Below are positions 46,370-58,480 of a stretch of 64,000 nucleotides of DNA, in pieces. The stretch is taken from positions 151,676-215,675 of the forward strand of contig NW_004454290.1 of assembly GCF_000283155.1 (NCBI RefSeq). The letters are read 5' to 3'. The translations under genes were made by a program, and so were the position numbers. How positions within the stretch are numbered: the first letter of the stretch is position 1; every line of letters begins with the position of its first letter. Under the pieces are notes generated by a model. It worked only from the letters and a program-made list of their open reading frames with translations. It searched no databases and had not been told where the DNA came from. Source of the DNA: Ceratotherium simum simum. Its lineage: Eukaryota > Chordata > Mammalia > Perissodactyla > Rhinocerotidae.

Positions 46370-48209
46370 TTAGAACATTTTTCAACAGTATACACACATT
46401 TCATAAATGTTTCTAGTCCATTTGTCTGTATAACTGTGTGGACTTAGAGGAATCCTTTGATACTGTGGGACCTTAATGTTCTCTTATGTAAAGAAGGCAT
46501 AGTATTATGTTCATCTCAAGGTTGTCGTAAAGATTAAGGGAGATAGCAAAGGATATGTCACTAAAGAATAACTCTCCTCTTCCTCTTTTTCCTCTGGATT
46601 CATCATTCTCAAAAAGGGTCTTAACTCAAAAAGGGCATTATCTCTTGCTCTATGTTCGATGTATTTGCCCAAAATCTCTGACTGTACTCTTTGCTTCATG
46701 TTATGTCCAGCTTGAAATGAAGTCCTCAGATCTGAAAGTTGCTTACTTCTGGGAGAATGACAGAAAGAGGAAAAAAGATACTGTACTAGTAATTAAAAGA
46801 TTTAAGCTTGACATTATTTAGGTTATGACTTTAATAAAGCTATAATTTTTCTCTTAGTCTAAATTTTTAAATACAGAAAATAGGGATAATATAAATTTTC
46901 CTTTTTTACTTTACAGAGTTTTTGTTTTTGTATAATGGTAGTATAAAAGAAAGGATACATATAACATAAAACTGGACAGAAAGTAAGACTCATATTAATC
47001 AAGACATTGAACATCTCTGCAAAGACCTTTTATTTCTTTGATCTTCCACAAAAATAGTATTTCTGGGTGCCTTTTCTGACTACAGCTTCGAACTACACTT
47101 TATGTAACATAGAAGATATGCTACGTAAATGAATAGAAAATAATAATCATCCAGTCCCACGTCAGGCTGAAGAAGATGTCTGCATGGCCTTCCACACTGA
47201 GATTATTAAGAAGAGGGAGCTATCCAGTTTCAATTTATCATCAGACTATAAAATTTTAGAGACAGAATGACTTTGGTGGTCATCTCGTCGTACCTCACCT
47301 GTAAGGAAATTCCTTCATCCGTGTGTTCAAGCGGAATCAGCCTGCACGGACTGGATATTGACGACTTCACAAAACGTTGTTTTCAGCTCTCATTATTGTT
47401 TTAGCTGATATTTGCCTCTGTGATTTTCATATTTTCTGTCTCTTGTGTCGTACACAAGTCTAATATTGTTTCACAGATGTTTGAAACACTTATGATGATA
47501 ATCTGAACCCTTCCGATTACTCATGTGACCTGAATTTCAGACACCACATCTTCTTGTGCGCAGTCTTCTAGATATGCTGCAGTTTATCAATATTCTTTTT
47601 AAAACATAATGAATAAAACTGAAGTTCATATTTCATGTGTGACCTCCAGGGTAAAATCTAACCGTTTTCTCCCTTGTTAATTTTATTTAGATTTTCAAAT
47701 TAAACTGTATAAAATGCATAATGCTGTCTTATTTTCAAATTATTGTTACCTCTATTCTTATTTTTGTATCCCACTTTTCAGTTTTGGGGTTAAGTTCTTT
47801 TACATTATTTCCATTCTTACTAGTTAAATAATTAAGGCATTTACGGCACTACATATATCTTTAAGTACAGCACTGCCCATCTCAAATTTTCTTTTGTTCT
47901 TTTTTTTTTTCTAACAGGTTTGAAATTGTCATTCATTAATCACATATTTTTTAAGAATGAAATACTTACTTATTATAGATATTTCCTTGCTGGTATTTAA
48001 ATAACTTCTATTACTTATTTATAGTTTTCTTTGTTAGCGAATGTGATTGGTGTAAGTTCTATATTGAGAATTTATTGAGTTTTATTTTTGGTTTCTCGCA
48101 AATTATTCCTGGGGAAGTATTTTCATTTAGATTAAAATAGCATGCATATTATGGATGTGATCTTAATTTTGTTATTGAACTATTTTAGTATGCAATATCA
48201 TTTTTGTGT
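46370..48209. other. Intergenic sequence 3' of the OR10R pseudogene
   Basis: Collinear with 26360-28247. A MIR-like passage at 46450-46560 and L1-like text toward the end are shared. It ends at the right breakpoint of the duplication. Confidence 0.4.
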
Positions 48210-49661
48210 TGTATGTATGGGTCCTGTCATGGTTTCACAGCGCTGAATTAAAATACTTCACTGCCTTTGTGTTTATTAACATTTCATTCTATTTCTAGCA
48301 ATAGTGACATAAGTTTTGTTGTGAAATCTTTTCTTTAAAGCTAAATAAACCTTTGGAGATTTAACATATATATTCTATCCCTAAACCCACTAAAATAACA
48401 GCAGAGGTACAAAAACAAAAAAATTCATCAAGAAGGCAAATAGTGGAGGACAGCACACAGGATATATCTAAAAAAATATAGAGGCAAAAAAAAAATGGTT
48501 CTAAGCAGAAGAGAAAAAGCTGAAAATACACCTGCAGAAGGTGGGAAACTGACCAAAAGCAAACCAATTCAAGGCTCAGAACTGTCTCTGAAAATTCTCC
48601 TCACAACTGAGCCTCCCAGATGACGCTGAAAAGAGCAAGACTGGTTTAATGTCTTAATAAGGAAGACAGCTTCTGGATCAGCGCTTCTCAAATCATCTGC
48701 AGAGTAGGAGCAATTAGTTTTCTTTTTCCATTCATCACAAGCCAATACTTCAGTAAAATACAATAAAAATGCATTATTAGAAAAATGAAATAAACATCTC
48801 AACTATTCTATTCTGTGTTCCAAAAGATGTGTCCACTGATTGGATGTCTCAGTAATATCAAATTTTATAAAAGTTGCTTAATACTTATGTTCAATTTCTA
48901 TACCTGTCTCATCACAGGTTGATAACAAAGAGCTCATAGATTGATGCTAGACCGCAGACTCTCATCTCACTAGCGTTGTTTTGTGTTTCTTCCATGCTAG
49001 GGTAAGATCGGAGGCTTTCTTTTATGGCAGTTAAACCAGAGGAGTTCTGGACTAGAGATTCCAGGCAGAACTGAGGCATGTGTGAGGAGATGCACTTAAA
49101 ACAGGGGATTGCATGTGAGTGCTCTTATAGCATGGAGCATCACCAGTCTCTTTCCCACACTTAGTACCCAAAAGGTTGACAACCATTCTTAAAAAAATTC
49201 CTTTAGGAAACAAGAAGATTTCTTTTTTCAGTAGGTGAAGGGAAGTTAGGGGTTACTTGAACAAAATGAGTAATGTTTCTCTGTCTGACTCTCACACATT
49301 GGAGCCCACCAGTCCACAAGGTACCCCCATGTACAGAGAGTTTCTAACAAGCTTTTTAGTGCCACAGTCTGGAATATGTTTGAACTTCCAAGGCTTGCCA
49401 GACATTTGAAGAAGCCTTGAACATGAAACACAGAGATCAAAACATAAGGGTAAAAAACTCTGAGAGGAAATATAAAAAATGCATAAAATACAAGATATTA
49501 TAATATCCTCCTATAAAATGTATTGCATCCACGAAAGAAGAGTGCATCACGTTCACTTTTTTTATGGAAACAAAATGCACAGATAGAAAAGGGAGCAAAT
49601 CATGACTGGCACATCAATAAATTATCACAAAATGAAAAAAATTAGTCAAAAAATAGAACAC
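48210..49661. other. Unique flank right of the duplication
   Basis: No gene. Open frames at 48361-48802 and 49246-49440 lack any recognisable domain. Probably contains old unassigned repeat sequence. Confidence 0.4.
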
Positions 49662-49890
49662 ACTTGTCCCTTGGTATCCACGGGGGATTGGTTCCAGGAA
49701 CCCCCCATGGATACCAAATTCCGAGTATGCTCAAGTCCCTTTCTTGGCCTTTCATATTTGCGGGTTCCTCATCCCCGGATTCAACCAACAGAGGATCTTA
49801 AACACACAGTACTGTAGTATGAACTACATGATCCACTGTTGGTTGAGTCCTGGGTTGAGGATTCTGTGGATACCTAGGGGTGAATGTATT
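49662..49890. mobile_element. MER2/Tigger-like DNA transposon fragment
   Basis: The left end reads 'cccttggtatccacggggga', the middle has 'ataccaaattccgagtatgc' and 'gggttcctcatccccggatt', and the right end has 'ctgtggatacctagggg'. The left and right 'ggtatcc'/'ggatacc' ends are inverted. This is the characteristic text of nonautonomous Tigger (TcMar) relatives such as MER2. It is internally deleted and lacks a transposase. Confidence 0.75.
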
Positions 49891-50349
49891 AGAAACACCT
49901 CACTACTCACTCCCTCTTCTCCAAAAGAAACAACTCCTGTGGCGTCTAATATCATGCATGAGTATTTACCTGGTTTCAAAGTTTATAACACTAGAACTAC
50001 AGAGAATGTATTCTAGAGAATTATTTTTATTCTTTCTCCAGTTTTTTCCTCTCTTCCTATCTGCTTTCTCTGTATGGCCTTATCCATAATGTTTATTCAT
50101 TCTTATGTTCTTCCAAGTTTAGACTTTATTTATGAAATGGGTTTTGTTCCATTTCTAACTGCTTCCTGATCTATCCCCTCTTTTCAAAACTTCCCTTTCT
50201 CTAATCACTCAGAACAGAATTCTTTTAAATTCTGATCTTTGCTATTATTTCACATATTCTACCAGTTCTTTAAATTTTTTTCACTTATTTTGAAATATTT
50301 AGTTAGAAGTTTTATCTATTTTGTGAGCATATCTTCCAGCTCTTGCAGG
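49891..50349. other. Pyrimidine-rich spacer, possibly antisense L1
   Basis: A T/C-rich sequence resembling antisense L1 text. It is interrupted by the LTR-like block that follows and seems to resume after 50870. No gene. Confidence 0.35.
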
Positions 50350-50790
50350 TTTTTTCCCTAGGAAGTACATTCTGAGATAGCTGGGCATTTAGGATGTTTA
50401 TTAATAAATGCATGGGATTAACACCTGTGAAAGAAGGGGGACGTGTTGGGCAGAGAGAGAAATCAAGCTGAATGTAATACTAGTGACAGCCTCAGCTGGC
50501 CCACTGGTGAGCTCTGTAGTAGAATGACCATTTGGAGGGGTTCTGAGTTGGGCCAAGATGGCCAGGACTTTATAAACCTGCATCAATCAGTGTTTGGGTG
50601 TGGATTGCTACAGGAAAAGTTGTTACTTTGGGTGAGTTGTCTGTGTTGCTGACAAAATGCTTGAAGACACAGACAACTGAAGCCTGCCTACCCACAGCAC
50701 TACCATCAGCTGGGGCAATAAGTCCTTGATATGAAGGAGAATTTGGGCAGTGCATCTTGGTTTTCACTACATAGGCAACCAGTTATTCCC
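50350..50790. mobile_element. Possible LTR-like repeat
   Basis: A block distinct in composition from its T-rich surroundings, with 'tagaatgaccatttgg', 'ttgggccaagatggccagga', 'ctttataaacctgc' and 'gggtgtggattgctacagg'. It reads like an old retroviral-type LTR or related repeat. Family and limits are not resolved. Confidence 0.35.
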
Positions 50791-50812
50791 ATAGGGATGT
50801 TGTACTGCTATG

Positions 50813-50846
50813 TTTATATATATATATATATTCTATATATATATAG
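50813..50846 (+). repeat. (TA)n microsatellite
   Basis: Two TA runs separated by 'ttc', potentially cruciform-forming. Confidence 0.85.
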
Positions 50847-51069
50847 AAAATAACTTCCTATGGGATCTGAGCATACTCTTTTTCTGAGTTCATGTTTATG
50901 TGAGACTCGTTTTTTTGTTCTCTTAGAAGGGGGGGCTGGTCTATGACAATATTCTTAGTTTCATAACTGTAGGTCTCCTCTTGTGTTGTCATCAGAAAGC
51001 ATTCAACTGTTCATTGGAGCCTGCAAATTTTTCTTATTTTGGCTGATGTTCTCAGATTGGTCAATTGTT

Positions 51070-51369
51070 TTTTTGTGTGTGTGTGTGTGAGGAAGATCAG
51101 CCCTGAGCTAACAGCCATGCTAATCCTCCTTTTTTTGCTGAGGAAGACCGGCTCTGAGCTAACATCTATTGCCAATCCTCCTCCTTTCCGTTCCCCAAAG
51201 CCCCAGTAGATAGTTGTATGTCACAGTTGCACACCCTTCTAGTTGCTGTATGTGGGAAGCGGCCTCAGCATGGCCGGAGAAGCAGTGTGTTAGTGCGCGC
51301 CCGGGATCCGAACCCGGGCCGCCAGCAGTGGAGCGCGTGCACCCAAACACTAAGCCACAAGGCCAGCCC
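51070..51369 (-). mobile_element. ERE SINE (long form), antisense
   Basis: On the minus strand: the GGCTGGCC head near 51368, A-box-like 'tggcttagtg', B box 'gggttcggatcc', 'gcaactagaagg', 'caactatctactgg', and a (CA)n/A tail (GT run at 51074-51089). The approximate flanking duplication is 'caattgttttt' against 'caactggttttt'. It inserted into L1-like sequence. Confidence 0.92.
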
Positions 51370-51769
51370 AAGCCAACTGGTTTTTAAGTTATTACCATTG
51401 ACAGTTCTTTTTCTTGTTGTTCTCCCGATATTAGGACTATCAGAAGTTGTTCTTTTCCTCTGCTTTCTCTTTCACAATTTTTAATACCATATTTTGAATT
51501 CATTGAGTATATTTTGTTGATTTTATTTTTTAAAATGCAGCTGTGGGGGTCTTAATTTCCTTTTTGCATTCACTTTTTCCTTATTCTTAAATTAATAAAT
51601 AATTGACGTAAATAAAATTCTAGTATTTTAAGTGTGAGTTATTTGCTAGCTTTTACAAATACACATAGCCATTTATCCACCACACCAATCAAGAAATACA
51701 ATATTTTTGTCACCCCAAAAGTTATTTTGTGCCACTTTCCAGTTGACTCTCTACCTCGAGACGCGACAA

Positions 51770-54560
51770 TATTGATTTCTTCTTTTTCCAGCTTTATTCA
51801 GATATATTGATATACAGCATTGTGCAGGGTTAAGGTATACAACATGAGGATTGATACATGTATATATTGTGAAATGATTACCACAAGAAGGTTAGTTAAC
51901 ACTTCCATCATCTCACATAATTACCATTTTGTGTGTGCGTGGTGAAAACATTTAAGGTCTACTCTCAGCACCTTTCAAATATATAATACAGTATTGTTAA
52001 CTATAGTCATGATGCTGTACATTGGATTCCCAGAACATATGCATCTTATAACTGGAAGTTTGAATCCATTGACCAACATCTCCCCATTTTCCCCAACCCC
52101 TAGCCCCTGGCAACCACAAGTCTACTCTCCATGTGTTTGAGTTTACTTTTTTTAGACTCCAGTTGTAAATGAGGTCGTACAGCATTTGTTGTTCTCTGTC
52201 TGATTTATTTTACTTAGCCTAATGCCCTCAAGGTCCATCCATGTTATTATAAAAGGCAGGATTTTCTTGTTTATCACTGAATAATATTTATACATATATT
52301 TCACAGCAGTTTGTTCTTTTTATTCCTGTGTAGCATTCCTCTGTAAGGATATGCAAAAATAGGTTTACCCATTTCTCTTTTGAGAGATGTTTTCTTTGTT
52401 GCCAATGATTGGCTATTATGAATAAATCTGCCATGAACATATTTTGTAAGTGTTTTGTGGACATTTGCTTTCATTCCTCTCTCTTATATGTCTGGGTAGA
52501 TATATATTTAATTCTATAAGATGCTGCCCACATCTTTTCCGAAGTGGGTGCCACGCAACACCACGTAACACAATATCAGTTGCTCATATTCTTTCCAACA
52601 ATGGATACTGCCAGTTTTTTTTTTTTTAATATGTTAGTCATTCCAATGGGATAAGCAGTATTATCTCATTTAGTTTTATTTTCTATTACCCTAATATCTA
52701 ATTATGTTGAACATTTTTTTTTCATTTTCTTATTGGTTATTTATATATCTTTTTAGTAAATTGTTCTAGTCTTCTGTACATTTAATAAGCTTGTTTTTTA
52801 ATTATTGAATTCTAGCAGCTATTTATAAATACTGGATTAAAGTTGTTTGTAAGATATATATATATAGAGAGAGTGACTTTACTCCCCAAGTCTATAGCTT
52901 ATATTAATGTTCTCAAGGGTCTTTTGATGAGAGTGAGCTTTTTAATTTTTATTAAATTTACTTACATTTATTTTTCTTTTCTGTTTAGTGCTTTTTGTGT
53001 CTTGTCTCAGAAACATTTTCCTAAACCAAGAAGACTTTGGAAGTCTTCCCTTATATTTGCTTCTAGAAGCTTTATAGCACTAGCTTTTAAGTATGGTGTG
53101 ATTTCATTTGTTTATGTTTCATCTCTTAACCAAATATGCTGGGACACAATTTATACACAATTAAAGACATCTATTTTAAGTGAAGAGTTTGATGTGTCTT
53201 GACAAATATGTACACCCATGTAACCACCATCATGATCAAGATATGAAACACTTTCATCACCCTTAAATATTCCCTCATGCCTGCTCCCTATCAGTCCCCT
53301 ATACCACCACTAGTCTCTAACCAGTAGTTGCTTTCTGTCACTACGACTTTGTTTGACAATACTAGAATTTCATATGAATAGAATCACATAGTATGTACTT
53401 TTTGGTTTTTGGCTTCTTTCACTCAGCATATTTTTGAAATTTATCCATTCCACGTGTGACTTAGTACTTCATTCTTTTTGTTCCTTTGTATAAATATAAG
53501 ACAATTTGTTTATCCGGGCACCTGAGGATGGATGTTTAGTTTTTTCCCAATTTTCAGCTCTTAGGAATAGAGCTGCACATTCGTGTACACATATTTACAG
53601 AGTTGTATGGAGATATTTTTTATTCTATTAAACAAATATCTACGTGTGGCTCTGCTGAGTCATATAGTAAATATATGTTAACTTTATAAGAGATTGTCAA
53701 TTAGGCAAAGTAATTTTGCCATCCTACATTCTCAACAGCAATGTATGAGGGTTACCAGTGGATTGACTTAATCAACAAAACTTGCCAGTCTTAATTTCAT
53801 CCATCAAGTAGATGCATAATGATATCTAATTGTGTTTGGAATTTGAATTTCCTTGATGACTAAAGGTCCTAACTATCTTTTTGTGTGTCTATTGACTATC
53901 TCTATATTTTCTTTACTTGAGTGCCTTCTCAAATCTTTTATCCATTTCCTAATTTGAATGTCTGCCTTTCCAATTTTTGGATTAGATCATTTGTCTTATT
54001 GAATTATAAGAGTTCTTCTTATTTTCTAGGTAATTTTTGTCACACATATATTCTGCAAATATTTTCACCATTTTGTGGTTTGCTTTTAATTTCCTATCAG
54101 TGTCTCTTAAAGAGCAGAAATTTTCTTTGTTTTGATAAAGTACAATTTTCTGATTTGACTTTTATTATTTATGTGTTTTGTGTCATATTTAAGAAATGTT
54201 TGCAAAAATCTGATCTCACTAAGATTTTATTCAACGTTACTTTTTAGAAGTTTTATAATATCAGCTCTTACAGTCAGGATATTATCCATTTCCAGTTAAT
54301 ATTTTATATGATGTGAGAAAAGGGCAAATTTTTTTTTTCTATCCAAATGCCCCATTGTTGAAAAGATTATCCTTTCACCATTGAGTTGCCTAGGCAGCCT
54401 TGTAGAAAATTAATTGACTATACAAATGTGGACCTATTTCTGGACGCCTTATTTTGATCTATTTGTCTACATTTATATTAATACCAAAGTGTCTTTTTAA
54501 ATGTAGCTTTATAAATGAGTCTTGGAATCAGTGTAATTCCCTCTTGATTTTGCTCTTTTG
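51770..54560 (-). mobile_element. L1 LINE segments, antisense
   Basis: A long antisense L1-type tract. It includes 'aaggtatacaacatga' followed by 'aatgattaccacaagaaggt', 'ttaactatagtcatgatgct', 'gccctcaaggtccatccatg', and a second similar section after 53200 ('taaccaccatcatgatcaag', 'actcagcata'). Positions 53900-54500 resemble antisense ORF2. It is probably two old copies or one rearranged copy. The open frames here are relics. Confidence 0.6.
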
Positions 54561-55749
54561 GTTCCTGGGGGAAGTCCTCTATCAGGAGGTACTATACTTC
54601 AGAACTTTCTGGGAAGCCACCCTCTGGGGTACTGAAGGAAGCCTTCCATGGGAAGGTGCCTAACTATGGAAATTCTTTGGAAAAAACCTGTGGGGATGAT
54701 ACTTCTGAAACTGCATGGGAGGGAGTGCCACTGGATGTTCCACATGCTGCTGGCCTGCCAGCAGAGGAGAGCACACCAGAACCAGGGAAAGAATCCCTTT
54801 CTAACTCTGGTGTCCCTTTAGCATCTTATACTGACAAAGCTTAATATTATGTCAGCTGGCAAGGGAGAAATATTCCACTATCACAAGCAGAGCAGCTAAA
54901 GGAAGGTTTAGAGTTGAGCTACAATTATATCCCTTACTTTTACAGTCTACTTCGAGTTAATATTGAATGACTACACCTGAAATGTAGAAGCTTTGGAATT
55001 ACAAAGATTCATTTTCCTCTACCCTACCCTTTATGCTATAGTATATTACATATCTATACATTAAAAACCCATAGGAAATGTTATAATTTTTGCTTTATTT
55101 ATAAGTATTCTAAAGAAATTATGAAACAAATAATCTTTTATGTTTACTCAAATATTTATAATTTTAATGCTCATCATATTTTCTTGATGATAGATTTTTA
55201 ATATCTCTATTTATTCATATTATCCTGAAGGTAAGCATGAGGTTTGTAGAGCAAGGATAGATTTGTATAACTTACAGCAATAACTGAATACATTCCTTAT
55301 TGACCTAATCCTTCTGGAGTTGTGTGATGAGAGCCAGATGTCACCCTACATGCATGGGGGTTTGTACTGCATAAAAGAAACCCTGAAATTAGGAATCTAG
55401 AGACTTACATAGGAATGGAATAGCCGTTACCTTTCCTTCCTGAGAGAGAAAGAGGGACTTTTCCTCCCTTGTTAATTACAGTCCTTGGGAATATAAACAA
55501 TTTGTTCCATGGTTCTAGGTTTCATCACACTTTGAAATGTAAACACATTAGTCTGGGAAGGTAAATCTCTCATTAATTATTTAGCCATATTTTAGATTTC
55601 AAGCCTTGTCTTTTAAACTGGGTTCCAGGTTTCTTTACTCAGAAAGCCCTAGCTATGAGGAAAAATTAAAATATTCACTTTCTAATATGTAACTATTTGA
55701 GTTTCTGCCTGGTACAATTTCCCATGGAACTACTATAAAGACCAATACA
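54561..55749. other. Unassigned sequence between L1 and RTE fragments
   Basis: Positions 54560-54960 have more GC than their surroundings and include an open stretch at 54656-54844 with Glu/Pro/Ser-rich text and no recognisable domain. I suspect an old repeat but cannot name it. The rest is AT-rich with no gene. Confidence 0.35.
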
Positions 55750-55779
55750 AACAGAAGAAAACAACAAAAAAGAAAGAAT

Positions 55780-56941
55780 AAGAGATCTCTTCCAGAAGAT
55801 TCAAGAAATCAAAGGGAAATTTAAAACTAGAGTAGGAAGCTTAGTCTGTGTTTTATAGACTATAGTAAAACCTTTGACTGTGTGTATCATGAAAAGCTAT
55901 GGGCTGCTCTAAAAGAAATGGACGTGCCTCAGCACTTGATTGTCCTGATGCATAACCTGTATAGTGGGTAAGAAACCACTGTCAGGACAGAATATGGATA
56001 GACAGAATAGTTTCCCATAGGTGAAGGTGTCAGACTAGGGTGATTTTTATCTCCCTATCTGTTTAATCTGTATGCAAAATATATCATACAAAAAGCTGGG
56101 CTAGACTCAGATGAAGGAGGAGTAAAAATTGGTGGAAGAAATATCAGTAAGCTAAGATACGCTGATGACACCATCTTAGTGGCAGAAAGCAGCAATGACT
56201 TGAAATGACTTGTGACAAAAGTGAAAGAAGCAAGTGCCAAAGCAGGACTGCATTTGAACATTAAGAAGACAAAAAACATGACTACGGAAGAACCACACAG
56301 CTTTAACATAGACAATGAACACATTGAAATTGTTAAAGATTTTGTTTATCTTGGTTCAGTCATAAGTTTAAATGTAGACTGTAGCCAAGAAATCAAGAGA
56401 AGACTTAGATTTGGAAGGGCAGTAATGAAGGAATTAGAAAAATCATCAAGGTAAGGAAGTGTGATTAGATACTAAGGCTGAGATTATTGACACCCTTGTA
56501 TTCTCAATTACTATGTATGGATGTGAAAGCCCAACAGTGAAGAAGGGTGACAGGAATAAACTTGATTAATTTGAAATATGATCTTGGAGGAGAGCTCTAT
56601 GGATACCCTGGACTTCCAGAAAGATGAACAAGTGGGTCCTAGAGCAAATTAAGCGTGAACTATTGCTGGAGGCAAAAATGATAAAAATGAGGCTGTCCTA
56701 TTTTGGACACACCATGAGAAGGCAGGATTCTTTGGAAAAGACAATAATGCTGGGAAAAGCAGATGTAGAAAAGTAGAAAAAGCAGAAAGACTAAATATGA
56801 GATGGATTGACTCCAGAAAGGAAGCCATAGGCATGAGTCTACAGAAGCTGAGTAGGGCTGTTGAGGACAAGACATTGTAGACATCACTTATTCACAGGGT
56901 TGCCAGGAGTTAGAACTGACTGGACAGCACATAACAACAAT
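55780..56941 (+). mobile_element. RTE-clade (BovB-like) LINE fragment
   Basis: The sense strand encodes broken reverse-transcriptase text of RTE type. Catalytic YADD occurs at 56158-56169 within LRYADDTI, followed by a GLHLNIKKTK block and 'FVYLGSVIS' and 'CSQEIKRRL' (56200-56410). The 3' part has 'tatggatgtgaaagccc' and a 'ttttggacacaccatgagaa' stretch, and ends with 'tgccaggagttagaactgac' and a CAA-type tail (56926-56941). Stops and frameshifts are frequent, so it cannot mobilise. It differs in clade from all the L1 around it. The precise family is not resolvable by eye. Confidence 0.8.
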
Positions 56942-58480
56942 GATTTCCCTTTAGCTTTAAAAACTCTCTTTGGTATTTCAGGTAGTATAGATCGACTGGT
57001 GACAAATTCTCTTAGTTTTATATTATATAAACATGTCTTTATTTTGTCTTCAACTTTGAAGAATATTTTCAGTGAAAATATAATCCTGAATTGGTAGCTT
57101 TATTAATTTTTTTTCCTTTCATCATTTTTAGGATTGTGTTCCACTGTTTTCTGGCCCCCATAATTTCTGGTGAGAAGTCAGCAGTAATTTTACTCCTTGT
57201 ATGATGCTTTTTGTTTGATCTGCTTTCAAGATGTTCTTTTTATCTTTAATTTTTAGCAATTTGACTCTGTTCTGCCTAGGCATGGTTTTCTTTATATGTA
57301 TCCTGCTTGATATTTGTCAGGATTCTTGAATTTATAAATTCACGTCTTTGAGAAAATTTGTGAAATTTTTGGCCATTAGTTTCAAATATTTTTTCTTATT
57401 CTCTAGATCTTATTCTAGGTCTTATTCTCTAGATTATTTATTTCTAGAACCCCAATTACACATGTGTTACATCAATTCATATAGTTCCTCAGGTGTTTGA
57501 GGTTCTATTTGTCTTTTTCTTTAATTGTTTTTCTATCTTCCTCACATTGGATTATTTCTATTGATCTATTTTCTCATTCACTATTTCTTTCCTCTGTCAT
57601 ATCCGTTCTGATGCTAATCTCATCCATTAAAGTTTTTTTTTTCAGATAATGTGTTTTTAGTTCTATCTTTTTTTTTTTTGGTTCTTTTTTAGTAGTTTCT
57701 ATTTCTCTTCTAAGATTTCTTATATACTTATTCATTGTAAGCACATTTTCCTTTACAACATAGGACATAGTTATCATAGATGTTTTAAAATCTTGGTCTA
57801 CTAATTTTTCAACATTGAATTATATCTCATTGAACCTTCATTGACTGTCTTCTTTCTTGAGAATGGCCATATTTTCCTGGTTCCTTTTCTGTGAAACAGT
57901 TCTGGATTTAAACTGCAATCTGGTGAATATTACACTATGGAGACTCTGTTATATCAATTTGAAAATTATTGGTCTTTTTAGTTTTAGAAGGCAAATAACT
58001 TGGTTGTACTAAAATTGAAAATTTGTTCTCTTGGGAGGTAGTTCAAATCTCTGTTTACTTATTTTATACTTCTGGGCTGCTTTGAGTTTTCCCACACATA
58101 TGTGCTTCAGAGGTCAGCCAGAAATTTGGGTGGAATGTATACATAGAATTTGAAGCTCTCTCTCTCTGGCTCTCTCATTTCCAGGATTCTCTCCTCACTT
58201 TCCAGCAGTTCTGGTTACCTGAAACTCTATCCTCTGATTTTTCATGCCAGAAAGTCCATTGGTTTTCTTTTTGAGTTTTAATCTCTTCAAAAAGAGTGAT
58301 GACTGTGACCTTCATTTAAACTAAAAGCTGTATCAAAGACAAACCCATTCTGTGTACTTACCTTCTTCCAAATGTTGGCTACATTCTAGGTCTACCTACT
58401 TTTATCTTATTTCCAGTACCTTCAGACAATTGTCTTTTGTGTTTTTTTTCCAGAGTTTATAGTTGTTATCTTCAGGAGGG
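56942..58480 (-). mobile_element. L1 LINE segment, antisense
   Basis: Antisense L1-type text ('ataatttctggtgagaagtc', 'ggcatggttttctttatatg', 'tgtcaggattcttgaattta'). It may be the continuation of the L1 before the RTE insertion. Heavily degraded. Confidence 0.5.

Larger units (their letters stand above)
28249..48209 (+). repeat. Tandem segmental duplication, unit B
   Basis: A direct, collinear copy of 8062-28247. The A/B junction reads 'ttgtgtgcatttttgaaatc' (28241-28260): the left part matches the unit end (48204-48209) and the right part matches the unit start (8062 on). Private features are an ERE at 29179-29420, a deletion with a short tandem duplication near 42871-42906, and about 60 extra bases near 43200-43265. 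Both OR genes here are pseudogenes. Confidence 0.95.

Noticed and set aside
56212..56454. A host gene encoding an RT-like protein
   Set aside because: The open stretch belongs to a LINE with many stops before and after, and has no host-gene context.
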